From: Cupriavidus campinensis
GTDB lineage: Bacteria; Pseudomonadota; Gammaproteobacteria; Burkholderiales; Burkholderiaceae
Assembly: GCF_905397395.1 (NCBI RefSeq)
Contig: NZ_CAJPVH010000030.1
Coordinates: 1-64,000 of the forward strand
Length of the DNA stretch: 64,000 nucleotides
Direction: 5' to 3'
Below the pieces are notes generated by a model. It did not search any database. It saw only the letters and a list, made by a program, of their open reading frames with translations, and had not been told where the DNA came from. Shown piece after piece: positions 18,461 through 26,989 of this stretch. The position numbers were made by a program, and so were the translations under genes. Numbering within the stretch: the stretch's first letter is position 1; every line of letters begins with the position of its first letter.

Positions 18461-18912
18461 GCACCGTCGTCCGCGAAATCGACCTGATTCAGATTCGTCG
18501 TATCGACACCGGCGGCGAAGTGGCGGCCTGCTTCCCGCTGATGCACCAGCTCCGGCCGCATCTGGCCGATGCCGATGAACTCGTGGCGCGCTGGCGGCGC
18601 CAGGCCGACGTGGGCTACCGCCTGGTCGGCCTGTGGGACGACGGCCAACTCGTGGCGCTGGCCGGGTATCGGATGCAGGAGAACCTCGTCTACGGCGATT
18701 TCCTGTACGTGGACGATCTGGTCACCGATGCCAACATACGCAGCGCCGGGTACGGCCGGATGCTGATGGACTGGCTCAAGGATGAGTCCCGCGCGCTCAA
18801 GGCCCGCCTGCTGGTGCTGGATACGCCACTCACCAACGTGCTGGGCCACCGCTTCTATTACCGCAACGGCCTGCTGGCGCAGACGCTGCGCTTCAAGTAT
18901 CCATTGGACTAA
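18457..18912 (+). CDS. GNAT-family acetyltransferase
   Basis: A 151-residue N-acetyltransferase whose start overlaps the previous stop by 4 bases. The N-terminal part (LMHQLRPHLADADELVARW) is shared with acetyltransferases that occur next to AhpD-like genes. The acetyl-CoA loop is seen in YVDDLVTDANIRSAGYGRML, with a less canonical loop than R/Q-x-x-G-x-G/A. The conserved Tyr region is in HRFYYRNGL. The substrate is unknown. Second gene of the MarR-controlled operon. Confidence 0.85.
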   Translation: MSTVVREIDLIQIRRIDTGGEVAACFPLMHQLRPHLADADELVARWRRQADVGYRLVGLWDDGQLVALAGYRMQENLVYGDFLYVDDLVTDANIRSAGYGRMLMDWLKDESRALKARLLVLDTPLTNVLGHRFYYRNGLLAQTLRFKYPLD

Positions 18913-18916
18913 AGAC

Positions 18917-19564
18917 ATGACGACATTGCTGCACCTGAACGTCAGCCCCCGGGGCGAGACGTCGCACAGCCGCCGCGCGGCCGACTGGATTCGCCAGAAG
19001 CTGGCCGCGCAACATGCGCCGCTGACCGTGCTCGAACGGGACCTTGCCGCCGACCCGCTGCCGCCCATCAGCGCCGCGTTCACGGACGCCAACATGGCCG
19101 GCGCGGCCGGGTTGCTGAAGGAAGGGGAGGTGCCGCCGGCGCTGGCGCTGTCCGAGACGCTGATCGCGGAACTCGAAGCCGCCGACATGGTGCTGCTGGC
19201 CACGCCGATGCACAACTTCACGGTGCCGGCCACGCTGAAGACCTGGATCGATCTGGTCGTGCGGCCCGAGCGCACCTTCCGCAGCACGCGGCAGGGCAAG
19301 GTCGGGCTGCTGCGCGACCGCCCCGTGCTGGCCGTGGTGGCCTGTGGCGGCCCGGTGCGCGAAGGCCCCGGCAGCCAGCAGGACTTCCTGACGCCTTACC
19401 TGAAGTACGTGCTTGGCACGATCGGCCTCACCAGCGTGGAAGTGCTGCGCATGGACAACACCGCCCGTGGCCCGGAGTACATCGCGCAGGGCCTTGAACA
19501 CCTGCAGACCTGGGCCGATGCCACGCTGCCGGGGTTGGTTGTCCCGACCGAAGCCGCAGCCTGA
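18917..19564 (+). CDS. azoR: FMN-dependent NADH:azo/quinone oxidoreductase
   Basis: A 215-residue flavodoxin-fold enzyme. LHLNVSPRGETSHSRR is the FMN-phosphate loop. LLATPMHNFTVPATLKTWID with the Pro/Met/Asn/Phe run is the AzoR flavin signature. VVACGGPVREG and FLTPYLKYVLGTIGL are also typical. It performs two-electron reduction of quinones and azo compounds using NADH. It lies 4 bases after the GNAT gene and closes the AhpD-GNAT-AzoR operon. With MarR this looks like a quinone/electrophile detoxification unit. It converges with the next gene across only a base, without a clear terminator. Confidence 0.9.
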   Translation: MTTLLHLNVSPRGETSHSRRAADWIRQKLAAQHAPLTVLERDLAADPLPPISAAFTDANMAGAAGLLKEGEVPPALALSETLIAELEAADMVLLATPMHNFTVPATLKTWIDLVVRPERTFRSTRQGKVGLLRDRPVLAVVACGGPVREGPGSQQDFLTPYLKYVLGTIGLTSVEVLRMDNTARGPEYIAQGLEHLQTWADATLPGLVVPTEAAA

Positions 19565-20173
19565 TCAGCCCGGCACCGAGGCATTGCCGACGCCCAGCGG
19601 GCGCTGCATCAGCACCGTGTCGATCCACTGGCCGTGCTTGAGCCCGACCGATTCGAGCCGGCCCACCGTACGGAAGCCCAGCCGCTCATGCACCGCCACG
19701 GACCCGGCGCCCTCGCCGCTGGCCGTAAGGGCCACCACGGCCACCATCTGGCGCCACGGCCCGGTCTCGCAACGGGCGATCAGCTCGGCCAGCAGGGCGC
19801 GGCCCAGGCCCTCGCCGGTGTGGCGATGATCGATATAGATCGAATCCTCGATGGCGAAGCGGTAGGCGCTGCGCGCGCGGTAGGACGAGGCGTAGGCGTA
19901 GCCCAGCACCTCGCCGTCGCGCTCGGCAACGATGTAGGGCAGGTGCTTCTTGAGTACCTCGGCATAGCGCTGGCGCATGTCGTCCACGGACGGGATGACT
20001 TCCTCGAACGAGGCACGCCCGTGGACGACATGATGGGCGTAGATGGCATGGATGGCCGGCACGTCGTCGGGCGTGGCATCGCGGAGGTGGAAGGGCTTGC
20101 GGGGGGCGGAGGATTCGGACACGGTGTTTCGGAGGCAGTCAGACCAGTCAGGGAAATCTTGTGCGAAGCACAT
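19565..20173 (-). CDS. Phosphinothricin/methionine-sulfone type N-acetyltransferase
   Basis: A GNAT enzyme of the Pat/MddA group: FHLRDATPDDVPAIHAIYAHHV, in part, then ASFEEVIPS, YAYASSYRARSAYRFAIEDSIY (in part) and LIARCE. These proteins acetylate methionine sulfone/sulfoximine and phosphinothricin. ATG 20173, with AAGG upstream, gives 202 residues. GTG 20122 would give 185, closer to the family's usual length, so the first 17 residues are uncertain. The gene is divergent from arsC. Its 3' end meets azoR tail to tail. Confidence 0.85.
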   Translation of the reverse strand: MCFAQDFPDWSDCLRNTVSESSAPRKPFHLRDATPDDVPAIHAIYAHHVVHGRASFEEVIPSVDDMRQRYAEVLKKHLPYIVAERDGEVLGYAYASSYRARSAYRFAIEDSIYIDHRHTGEGLGRALLAELIARCETGPWRQMVAVVALTASGEGAGSVAVHERLGFRTVGRLESVGLKHGQWIDTVLMQRPLGVGNASVPG

Positions 20174-20245
20174 TCCGTACCTTACCGCGTCGCGTGCGCA
20201 GGCGCTTGTATATAGTGCGGTGATATTTATCCGGAGAACGCCACC

Positions 20246-20605
20246 ATGATCACGATCTACCACAACCCCCGTTGCTCGAAGTCGCGCGAGACGCTCGCGC
20301 TGGTCGAGTCGGCGGCGCAGCGTCTGGGCGAGCCGGTTGAGGTGGTGGAGTACCTGAAGCAGCCGCCCACGCTGGCCACGCTGCGCCAGCTCCATACGAT
20401 GCTGGGCGTGCCGGTGCGCGAGATGCTGCGCAGCAACGAGGATGTCTACAAGGAACTCGATCTGGCCGACCCCGGCCTGACCGACGCCGAGCTGCTGGCC
20501 GCCGTGGCCGACAACCCGATCCTGCTGCAACGCCCGGTGGTGGTCCGCAACCGCCAGGCCGCCATCGGCCGCCCGCCAGAGGCCGTGTCAGCGCTGCTGG
20601 GCTGA
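20246..20605 (+). CDS. arsC: Glutaredoxin-dependent arsenate reductase
   Basis: A 119-residue ArsC of normal length. The start MITIYHNPRCSKSRET places catalytic Cys10 in the HxPRCSKSR loop. EYLKQPPT, and RPVVVRNRQAAIGRPPE with the arsenate-binding Arg, complete the family pattern. It converts arsenate to arsenite with glutathione and glutaredoxin. No arsR, arsB or acr3 gene is near, so this is an orphan copy of the housekeeping type. A GGAGA site precedes ATG 20246, and a strong hairpin follows. Confidence 0.92.
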   Translation: MITIYHNPRCSKSRETLALVESAAQRLGEPVEVVEYLKQPPTLATLRQLHTMLGVPVREMLRSNEDVYKELDLADPGLTDAELLAAVADNPILLQRPVVVRNRQAAIGRPPEAVSALLG

Positions 20606-20637
20606 CCGCCAGCACCGCTCCGGGGCCTGAAATAGAA

Positions 20638-20662
20638 CCGGCCTCCCGCAAGGGGAGGCCGG
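20638..20662 (+). terminator. Strong hairpin after arsC
   Basis: CCGGCCTCCC pairs with GGGAGGCCGG (10 bp) around a 5-nt loop, 33 bases after the arsC stop. No T-run follows. It also lies behind the converging small membrane-protein gene. Confidence 0.6.
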
Positions 20663-20702
20663 CCGGTCAGACAGGCGATTCGCGTCAGGCGAGTCGTCGT
20701 AA

Positions 20703-20930
20703 TCAAACACCCAGCCAGTGCAGTGCCTCCTGACCGAAAGCGATGGCGGCGAGCACCACCAGTAGCGTCACCAGCGTGACCGTGCTGACATAGACCGTTG
20801 CCTTGGCGATTTCCGCATCCTCGCTTGGGGAATGCGTACGGGTGATGGCGGACGTGCGCGTGTGCGTGCGGTGTGGCCAGTGCAGCCTGCCGCTCAGGTC
20901 CTTGAGATGGAGATCGGGATGGAATCGCAT
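20703..20930 (-). CDS. Small single-span membrane protein, unknown
   Basis: A 75-residue protein starting at ATG 20930 behind the strong ribosome site GAGGAGG. Residues 1-42 are polar with several His and Thr. Residues 46-66 (TVYVSTVTLVTLLVVLAAIAF, in part) form one membrane helix, and WLGV ends the chain. I recognise no family. The good ribosome site and codon use like its neighbours support a real gene. It stands alone between arsC and the exonuclease gene. Confidence 0.65.
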   Translation of the reverse strand: MRFHPDLHLKDLSGRLHWPHRTHTRTSAITRTHSPSEDAEIAKATVYVSTVTLVTLLVVLAAIAFGQEALHWLGV

Positions 20931-21035
20931 GGCACACCTCCTCGGGCGTCGGGAGCCGCTTCAACAGCCACTTCTACTATAGGCAAATGCCACGGGAAAC
21001 GCGCCGTTTACTGCGGCCGCCGGAGCGTACCCAGT

Positions 21036-21719
21036 TCAGCGGCTGGCGTCGGGAAGTGAGCTGTCGCTATCGGCAGAATCCTTGCTGGTAGCGGAATCTG
21101 GCGAAGTGACCGCCACCAACGCCGCCACCAGCGCCGCTTCCCGCGCGCGCAGTTCGGCCAGCATATTGCAGAACAGGGCGCCCTGTTCCAGGGCATCGTC
21201 CAGCGCGATGTGGGTGTGCGGCAAGGGGTCGTGCCAGTGGGCCGGGAAAGCCGGCTTGACCGACTTGCGGTACGGCCGGCCGGTCAGGGCGAAACCGAGC
21301 GTCTTGATGTCCAGCGCCGCCCAGCCGAAGGGCGAGCGGCCGGCGTACCGCATCATGTACCAGAACACCCAGGTGAAATCGAAACCGGCCGGAAAGGCGA
21401 TGAACACCGGCTTGCCCGGCAGGCTCTCCACCCATTCCACGTAACGCGGCATCACGTCCTCGGGGCGTTCGAGGTCGCGCCGGCACGCCGCCCAGGCCTC
21501 GGGCTGGGTCTTCCACCACTGCATCTGCACCGGATGGCCGGCGGCGCCGGGCAGGGTTTCCAGGTTGGCGGAGAAGGTGCCGAGCACGGTCTTGTCGGCC
21601 AGCATCGCCGCCGAGGCGAACGAGAGCATCGAATGCGGGCCCGGGATCGGCCCGTCGGCCTCCACGTCGGTACTGACGTAGATCTCGGGGCGGGTGTCGG
21701 GTGCCTGCTTTTTCGCCAT
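21036..21719 (-). CDS. DEDDh-type 3'-5' exonuclease
   Basis: A 227-residue protein. STDVEADGP carries Asp18 and Glu20 of the first Exo motif. Further on, [18 protein letters not shown] gives the second Asp region. [13 protein letters not shown] gives the His and last Asp of a DEDDh nuclease, similar to RNase T and oligoribonuclease folds. The last 25 residues are Ser/Asp-rich and probably unstructured. Substrate, RNA or DNA, cannot be told. The metallo-hydrolase gene lies 21 bases upstream on the same strand, so the two may be co-transcribed. Confidence 0.85.
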   Translation of the reverse strand: MAKKQAPDTRPEIYVSTDVEADGPIPGPHSMLSFASAAMLADKTVLGTFSANLETLPGAAGHPVQMQWWKTQPEAWAACRRDLERPEDVMPRYVEWVESLPGKPVFIAFPAGFDFTWVFWYMMRYAGRSPFGWAALDIKTLGFALTGRPYRKSVKPAFPAHWHDPLPHTHIALDDALEQGALFCNMLAELRAREAALVAALVAVTSPDSATSKDSADSDSSLPDASR

Positions 21720-21740
21720 CGGGGAGGGGAAACCGGCGGC

Positions 21741-22391
21741 TCAGGCCGCGTCGATCAGATGATCGGCCACGTAGGGATTGTTGCGGCGTTCCTCGCCGAA
21801 GGTGGACACCGGGCCATGGCCGGGCACGAAAGTCACGTCGTCGCCCAGCGGCCACAGCCGGGTGCGGATCGAGCGGATCAGGTCGGCGTGGTTGCCGCGC
21901 GGGAAATCGGTGCGGCCGATCGAGCCGGCGAACAGCACATCGCCGACGATCGCCAGCTGGTTGGCGCGCGAGAAGAACACCACGTGGCCCGGCGTGTGGC
22001 CGGGGCAGTGGTAGACCTCGAGCGTCTCGCCGCCGAACGTCACGGTATCGCCGTTATCCAGCCAGCGGTCCGGCTCGAAGGCCTCCGCATGGCCGAAGCC
22101 GAAGCGGCGCGTCTGGTCGGGCAGTTGCTCGATCCAGAACCGCTCGTCCTGGTGCGGCCCCTCGATGGGAATGCCAAGCTGGCGCGCGAGCGCCGCCGCC
22201 CCGGCGCAATGGTCGACATGCCCGTGCGTCAGGAAGATCTTCTCCAGCGTCACGCCTTGCTCCGCCACGGCGGCCAGGATGCGGTCGAGGTCGCCGCCGG
22301 GGTCGCACACGGCGGCACGGCCGGTGGTCTCGTCGATCAGCAGCGAGCAGTTTTGCTGGAACGGGGTAACGGGAATCAGGAGGACTTTCAT
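21741..22391 (-). CDS. YcbL/glyoxalase II-like metallo-beta-lactamase-fold hydrolase
   Basis: A 216-residue hydrolase; ATG 22391 gives the usual start MKVLLIPVTPFQQNCSLL. THGHVDH (His56, His58, Asp60, His61) is the two-metal signature. CPGHTPGHVVFF, VGDVLFAGSIGRTDFP and VPGHGPVSTFGEER supply the other metal ligands. It is shorter than true glyoxalase II and lacks its C-terminal substrate domain, as in YcbL. Likely a thioester hydrolase of the methylglyoxal path, with the exact substrate open. First of a pair with the exonuclease gene. Confidence 0.88.
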   Translation of the reverse strand: MKVLLIPVTPFQQNCSLLIDETTGRAAVCDPGGDLDRILAAVAEQGVTLEKIFLTHGHVDHCAGAAALARQLGIPIEGPHQDERFWIEQLPDQTRRFGFGHAEAFEPDRWLDNGDTVTFGGETLEVYHCPGHTPGHVVFFSRANQLAIVGDVLFAGSIGRTDFPRGNHADLIRSIRTRLWPLGDDVTFVPGHGPVSTFGEERRNNPYVADHLIDAA

Positions 22392-22673
22392 GGGTCGATG
22401 CGGGTGCTTTGGCGTGTGCGCCACGGCACGGTCTGGCCGAGGCGGTCATTGTAACGTCGGCCCATGGCACCCCGTCTCAAACGGGTGTCAGACCGGTTGA
22501 GAAGATTCTGAAAGTGAAGTTTGCGCCGCCCCAAACCGCCCCGGGCACATTCGGCGCAATCCCTTGTCAGGCTTTGGATTGCGGGGATTCGTGCCGATCT
22601 TCAAAGCCACTTGATTAAATTTCGTAACAAAATCAAGGATGTAGCCCACGGAGACCGATGTTAGACTGCGCCG

Positions 22674-23471
22674 ATGTTCAATTTGCCCGTATCTCGTCCG
22701 GGGTTTGGTCTCGCACGCGCGACGCAACGCGCGACCCCCGCCAAACCGGACACTAACCGCTTGCTGCGTCACTGCGCGATCCTCGTATCGGCGCTGGTGA
22801 TGGCCGCTTGCGCGACGCCGCCGGAGAGCGACTCCCAACAGACCGCCGATGCCACCGGTGCGGTGCCGACGCGCGCCGCCAAGGCGAAGCTCGACAAGTC
22901 CGGCGCCCGTCCCGACGAGCGTGGCAACTGGGATCTGTTCGGCTGGGGCAAGGATGACAACGCGCCGGCGCAGTCGTCGCTGGACGGCCTGCGTCCGGAT
23001 CTGGGCACCTTCGAGCAGCGCGGCACGGCGTCCTGGTACGGCAAGGGCTTCCATGGCCGCAAGACCGCCAATGGCGAACGCTTCGACATGCGCGCGATGA
23101 CTGCCGCGCACCCGTCGCTCCCGCTCGATAGCTGGGTGCTGGTGCGCAACCTGCGCAACGACAAGGTGGCGGTGGTGCGGATCAACGACCGCGGCCCGTA
23201 CCACGGCGGCCGGGTACTCGACCTGTCCTATGCGGCGGCCAAGCGGCTGAATTTCGTCGAACGTGGTGCTACGCAGGTGGAAATCCGCCGGCTGTCGCGC
23301 ACGGAAGTGGCGGCGCTGGGCCCGCAGCTCGAGGCGGGCGGCAACGAAGCCGGTGACGGCAGCGGTGCCGATGACCTGCCCGAGACCGCCAACGCGCTGG
23401 TCCCGGTCAAGTCCAAGGCCAGGAACAAGGCTGGGACGGTCAAGGCGACCACCAAGCGCAAGCCCCGGTAG
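22674..23471 (+). CDS. rlpA: RlpA-type septal peptidoglycan lytic transglycosylase lipoprotein
   Basis: A 265-residue protein. After an unusually long N-terminus (about 30 residues) comes a hydrophobic signal and lipobox ending LVMAAC (Cys46). The double-psi beta-barrel spans about 120-215, with GTASWYGKGFHGRKTANGE, its Asp/Glu region, and VRINDRGPYHGGRVLDLSY (in part), the RlpA core. The C-terminal SPOR domain of the E. coli protein is absent; a basic Lys-rich tail ends it. It should act in the periplasm on peptidoglycan stripped of stem peptides. A shorter start further in is possible, because the lipobox sits late. Confidence 0.88.
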   Translation: MFNLPVSRPGFGLARATQRATPAKPDTNRLLRHCAILVSALVMAACATPPESDSQQTADATGAVPTRAAKAKLDKSGARPDERGNWDLFGWGKDDNAPAQSSLDGLRPDLGTFEQRGTASWYGKGFHGRKTANGERFDMRAMTAAHPSLPLDSWVLVRNLRNDKVAVVRINDRGPYHGGRVLDLSYAAAKRLNFVERGATQVEIRRLSRTEVAALGPQLEAGGNEAGDGSGADDLPETANALVPVKSKARNKAGTVKATTKRKPR

Positions 23472-23548
23472 GCACCCCGATGCGGCCTGGCGTGATCGAC
23501 TCCCGCTCCACCGCCAGCCCGCTTCCCCCTCTTCCTTTCAGACTTTTC

Positions 23549-24493
23549 TCATTCCTCGCTGTCGCCGCCGTCACCCGCGTCACCCGCGTCACTCTCGGCG
23601 GCGCGTTGCGCCAGCGCCAGCCGGTACAGCGCATCGGTCTTCGCCCCGGTGATCGCCGCCGCCAGCTTGGCGGCGCGCTTGGCCGGCAGCTCGGCCACCA
23701 GCAGCTTCAGCACGCGCTGGGCCTCGGCATCGGGCGCATCGGCATCGGCCCCTTCGGCGCGCCCCGCGCCTTCCACCACCAGCACAAACTCCCCCTTGCC
23801 GCGCGACGCCTCGGCGGCCAGCCACGCCGGCGCCTCGGCCACGGTCAGCACCGGGGTTTCCTCGAACAGCTTGGTCAGCTCGCGGCCCACCAGCAGCCGG
23901 CGCGTGCCGGGCAGGGCGGCCGCCAGCGCCGCCAGGGTGTCGGCGATGCGGTGCGGCGCCTCGTAGACCACCCAGGCGTGGTCCAGGGCGGCCAGTTGCG
24001 CGATGGCGTCGGCGCGGGCCTTGGGTTTGCCGGGCAGGAAACCGATGAAGGTAAAGCGGCCTTCGCCGGCTTCGAGCATGTCGCCGGCCACGGACAGCGC
24101 GGTCACGGCCGCGCTCGGCCCCGGCAGCGGTACCACACGCAGGCTGGCCGCGCGCACCGCTTCCACCAGACGGGAGCCGGGGTCGGAGATGCCGGGCGTG
24201 CCCGCATCGGACACATAGGCAATGCGCTCGCCGGCAGCCAGCCGGGCGACGATCTTCACCGCGGCCTCGCGCTCGTTGTGCTCGTGCACGGCCACCAGCG
24301 GCCGTTGCAGCCCCACGCGGGACAGCAGTTGCCCGGTGTTGCGGGTGTCTTCGCAGGCGATGGCGTCCGCCAGCCCGAGCACATGCAGCGCGCGCAGCGA
24401 CAGGTCGGCCACGTTGCCGATGGGCGTGGCCACCACGTACAGCGTGCCGGGCGGGTAGGTCTGGCCCGAGGCCAGCGAGGTCCAGTCACTCAT
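23549..24493 (-). CDS. rsmI: 16S rRNA (cytidine-1402 2'-O)-methyltransferase
   Basis: A 314-residue SAM-dependent enzyme modifying C1402 in the ribosomal P site. GTLYVVATPIGNVADLSLRAL, in part, is the signature start. CEDTRNTGQLL, AYVSDAGTPGISDPGSRLV and PLPGPSAAVTALSVAG are the remaining tetrapyrrole-methylase motifs. The C-terminus is a repeated Asp-Ala-Gly tract ending GGDSEE, encoded by a short GC-rich repeat. It is divergent from yraN with 15 bases between starts, the same neighbourhood as in E. coli. Confidence 0.95.
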   Translation of the reverse strand: MSDWTSLASGQTYPPGTLYVVATPIGNVADLSLRALHVLGLADAIACEDTRNTGQLLSRVGLQRPLVAVHEHNEREAAVKIVARLAAGERIAYVSDAGTPGISDPGSRLVEAVRAASLRVVPLPGPSAAVTALSVAGDMLEAGEGRFTFIGFLPGKPKARADAIAQLAALDHAWVVYEAPHRIADTLAALAAALPGTRRLLVGRELTKLFEETPVLTVAEAPAWLAAEASRGKGEFVLVVEGAGRAEGADADAPDAEAQRVLKLLVAELPAKRAAKLAAAITGAKTDALYRLALAQRAAESDAGDAGDGGDSEE

Positions 24494-24508
24494 GCTTGAG
24501 AACTTCCG

Positions 24509-24910
24509 TTGATTCGCTCATTCAAAACCACCACGACCGCGCGCGGCGCGGAGGCCGAGGATCGCGCGCTGGCCTACCTGCTCAGGCAGGGGCTGGCGCT
24601 GGTGGTGCGCAATTATCGCTGCAAAGGCGGCGAGATCGACCTCGTGATGCGCGCCGCCGATGGCACGCTGGCGTTCGTCGAGGTCAGGCAGCGCAGCGGC
24701 CGCGCCTTTGGCGGCGCGGCGGCCAGCGTCACGCCGGCCAAGCAGCGCCGCCTGCTGCGGGCGGCCGAACACTACCTCGGCACGCTGGACCACACGCCGC
24801 CGTGCCGCTTCGACGTGGTGGCGCTGGAGCCCGGGCGCCTGGCCTGGTTGCCGAACGCATTCGACCAAAATGCCGGGGGTGACGATGGCGCGTCCTGGGC
24901 TGCGTCATAA
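24509..24910 (+). CDS. yraN: YraN/UPF0102 endonuclease-fold protein
   Basis: A 133-residue protein. No ATG is available at the N-terminus; the TTG at 24509 gives a sensible start, and the ATG at 24492 runs into a stop after six codons. [13 protein letters not shown], the motif [20 protein letters not shown] with Asp and Glu-x-Lys-like residues, and the ending typical of UPF0102 identify it. The fold is that of Holliday-junction resolvase-like nucleases, but the E-x-K motif reads EVR here. The function is not established. Order rsmI/yraN/diaA/dolP matches E. coli. Confidence 0.9.
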   Translation: MIRSFKTTTTARGAEAEDRALAYLLRQGLALVVRNYRCKGGEIDLVMRAADGTLAFVEVRQRSGRAFGGAAASVTPAKQRRLLRAAEHYLGTLDHTPPCRFDVVALEPGRLAWLPNAFDQNAGGDDGASWAAS

Positions 24911-25528
<618 letters not shown>

Positions 25529-25577
25529 GGCACGGGGGATAGGGCATAGGGGATAGGAAGCGGGGGGTTATCCCACC

Positions 25578-25641
25578 TTATCCACAGGATTTGCCCAAGT
25601 TGTTCACAGGAATTGCGGCGTCATCCACAGAGTCATCCACA
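25578..25641 (+). promoter_or_regulatory. Cluster of four DnaA-box-like sites
   Basis: One perfect box TTATCCACA (25578-25586) and three with one mismatch, TTGTTCACA (25600-25608), TCATCCACA (25621-25629) and TCATCCACA (25633-25641), all point the same way. Start-to-start distances are 22, 21 and 12 bp, close to two, two and one helical turns. They lie in the 172-bp gap between diaA and dolP, 60 bases before dolP. A DnaA-controlled promoter or a DnaA-titrating site is likely; nothing else here marks a replication origin. Confidence 0.6.
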
Positions 25642-25700
25642 GCAGCGCCGCGCCGGTTTCGTCTTATTTCCGCATCATTCCGTATCCAGCCAAGGACCGC

Positions 25701-26537
25701 ATGACTAACGTAACGACCGCAATGACCCAGAAGACCACTCCGGCGCGCGTGGCGCGCACGGCCATTACCGTGGCCGCACTGCTGGTGTCGGCCACGCAAC
25801 TCGCCGGCTGCTTCCCGGTGCTGGCCGGCGCGGTCGGCACGGGCGTGGTCATGGCCACGGACCGCCGTCCCACCGGCACCCAGGCCATCGACCGTGGCCT
25901 GCAGCTCGAGATCGACAACACGCTAGACGCCAAGTACAGCGGCCAGGCCCGCGTGGACGCCGCCGTGTTCAACCGCAAGGTGCTGCTGGTGGGCGAGGCC
26001 AACAACGCCAACACCAAGCAGCAGGTGGAGCAGTACGTGAAGAGCCTGCCGAATGCGCGCGAGGTGATCAACGAACTCGAAGTGGTGTCCACGCCGGGCT
26101 TCATGACCCGCAGCAACGACGCCTACCTGACCAGCAAGGTCAAGACCTTCCTGGTGACAGCCGAGGGCGTGCCGGCCAATTCGATCAAGGTGACCACCGA
26201 CAAGAGCGTGGTCTACCTGATGGGCGTGGTCACGGCGGCCGAGGGCGACCGCGCCACCGACGTGGCCCGCAACGCCAGCGGCGTGCAGAAGGTGGTCAAG
26301 GCGTTCGACTACGTGAGCGAGGCCGAGCGCGCCCGCCTGGACGCCGCCGCCAGCTCGCAGAATCCGGATGCGGGCAGCCAGTCCGTGGGCTCGCCGGCGC
26401 CGGTGCAGACCGTGCCCGGCACCGCGCCGAACGCGCCGGTGACCTCGGATGCGCCGGCCGGCACCGTCAGTACCGCGCCGGTCACGGCGCCGGTGTCCTC
26501 CCCGACGGCGCTGCCGCCGGGCCGCAACCTGCCGTAG
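25701..26537 (+). CDS. dolP: DolP/YraP-like outer-membrane lipoprotein with two BON domains
   Basis: A 278-residue protein. The N-terminus has a signal and lipobox QLAGC (Cys37). Two BON domains follow at about 65-135 and 140-210 (VDAAVFNRKVLLVGEANN, then IKVTTDKSVVYLMGVV). A 65-residue Pro/Ala/Ser/Thr-rich tail is longer than in E. coli DolP. DolP binds anionic phospholipid in the outer membrane and supports envelope integrity. AAGGA precedes ATG 25701. The gene follows diaA across a gap holding DnaA-box-like sites. Confidence 0.9.
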   Translation: MTNVTTAMTQKTTPARVARTAITVAALLVSATQLAGCFPVLAGAVGTGVVMATDRRPTGTQAIDRGLQLEIDNTLDAKYSGQARVDAAVFNRKVLLVGEANNANTKQQVEQYVKSLPNAREVINELEVVSTPGFMTRSNDAYLTSKVKTFLVTAEGVPANSIKVTTDKSVVYLMGVVTAAEGDRATDVARNASGVQKVVKAFDYVSEAERARLDAAASSQNPDAGSQSVGSPAPVQTVPGTAPNAPVTSDAPAGTVSTAPVTAPVSSPTALPPGRNLP

Positions 26538-26568
26538 TCTTGCGATAGTCCCGCCCAGGAACCGAACC

Positions 26569-26979
26569 ATGCGCGCGCCCCCGCCCCTTCGCCACAAGAT
26601 GTCCACCGCACGGCTGGCCTTCTGGATTGGCGGATGGGTGGCGCTGGCGGCCATCGCCACGATGGGGGCGGCGCTGGCCCAGACCGGCACGTCCGGCCCG
26701 GCCAGCGAGGCGCGCACCACCGTGGAAGCGCAGTCGGCGCGCATGCAGCAGGCTCGCAATCAGGCCGCCTCGTGCGCGGCCTGCCATGGTCCCGACGGCC
26801 GCGCGCCGGCCGATAGTCCCGTGCCGGGACTTGCCGGCCGCCCAAGTGCGGAACTCGTCGAACTGATGCTCAACTACAAGAACGGCAAGCGACCCGGCAC
26901 CGTGATGCCGCAGATCGCCAAGGGGTACAGCGATACGGAGATCCTCGGCATCGCGTCCTGGTTCGCCGACCAACAATAA
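26569..26979 (+). CDS. fccA: Cytochrome c subunit of flavocytochrome c sulfide dehydrogenase
   Basis: A 136-residue class I cytochrome c. Residues 1-37 form a long signal sequence. CAACH (Cys69-His73) binds a single heme, and Met113 in GTVMPQIAKGYSD is the likely second axial ligand. It lies 10 bases before the flavoprotein gene. In the family this subunit takes electrons from the FAD subunit that oxidises sulfide in the periplasm. True diheme FccA is larger, so this is the monoheme (SoxE-like) version. It sits upstream of the sox genes on the same strand. Confidence 0.85.
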   Translation: MRAPPPLRHKMSTARLAFWIGGWVALAAIATMGAALAQTGTSGPASEARTTVEAQSARMQQARNQAASCAACHGPDGRAPADSPVPGLAGRPSAELVELMLNYKNGKRPGTVMPQIAKGYSDTEILGIASWFADQQ

Positions 26980-26989
26980 GAAGGCCTTC

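Noticed and set aside
23549-23600. Short GC-rich repeat at the rsmI 3' end
   Set aside because: It codes for an Asp-Ala-Gly tail of RsmI; simple low-complexity coding sequence with no independent signal.
25529-25700. Reading the DnaA-box group as the chromosomal origin
   Set aside because: No dnaA, dnaN, gidA or parAB gene is nearby and no clear A/T-rich unwinding region exists, so only a DnaA-binding or regulatory site is proposed.
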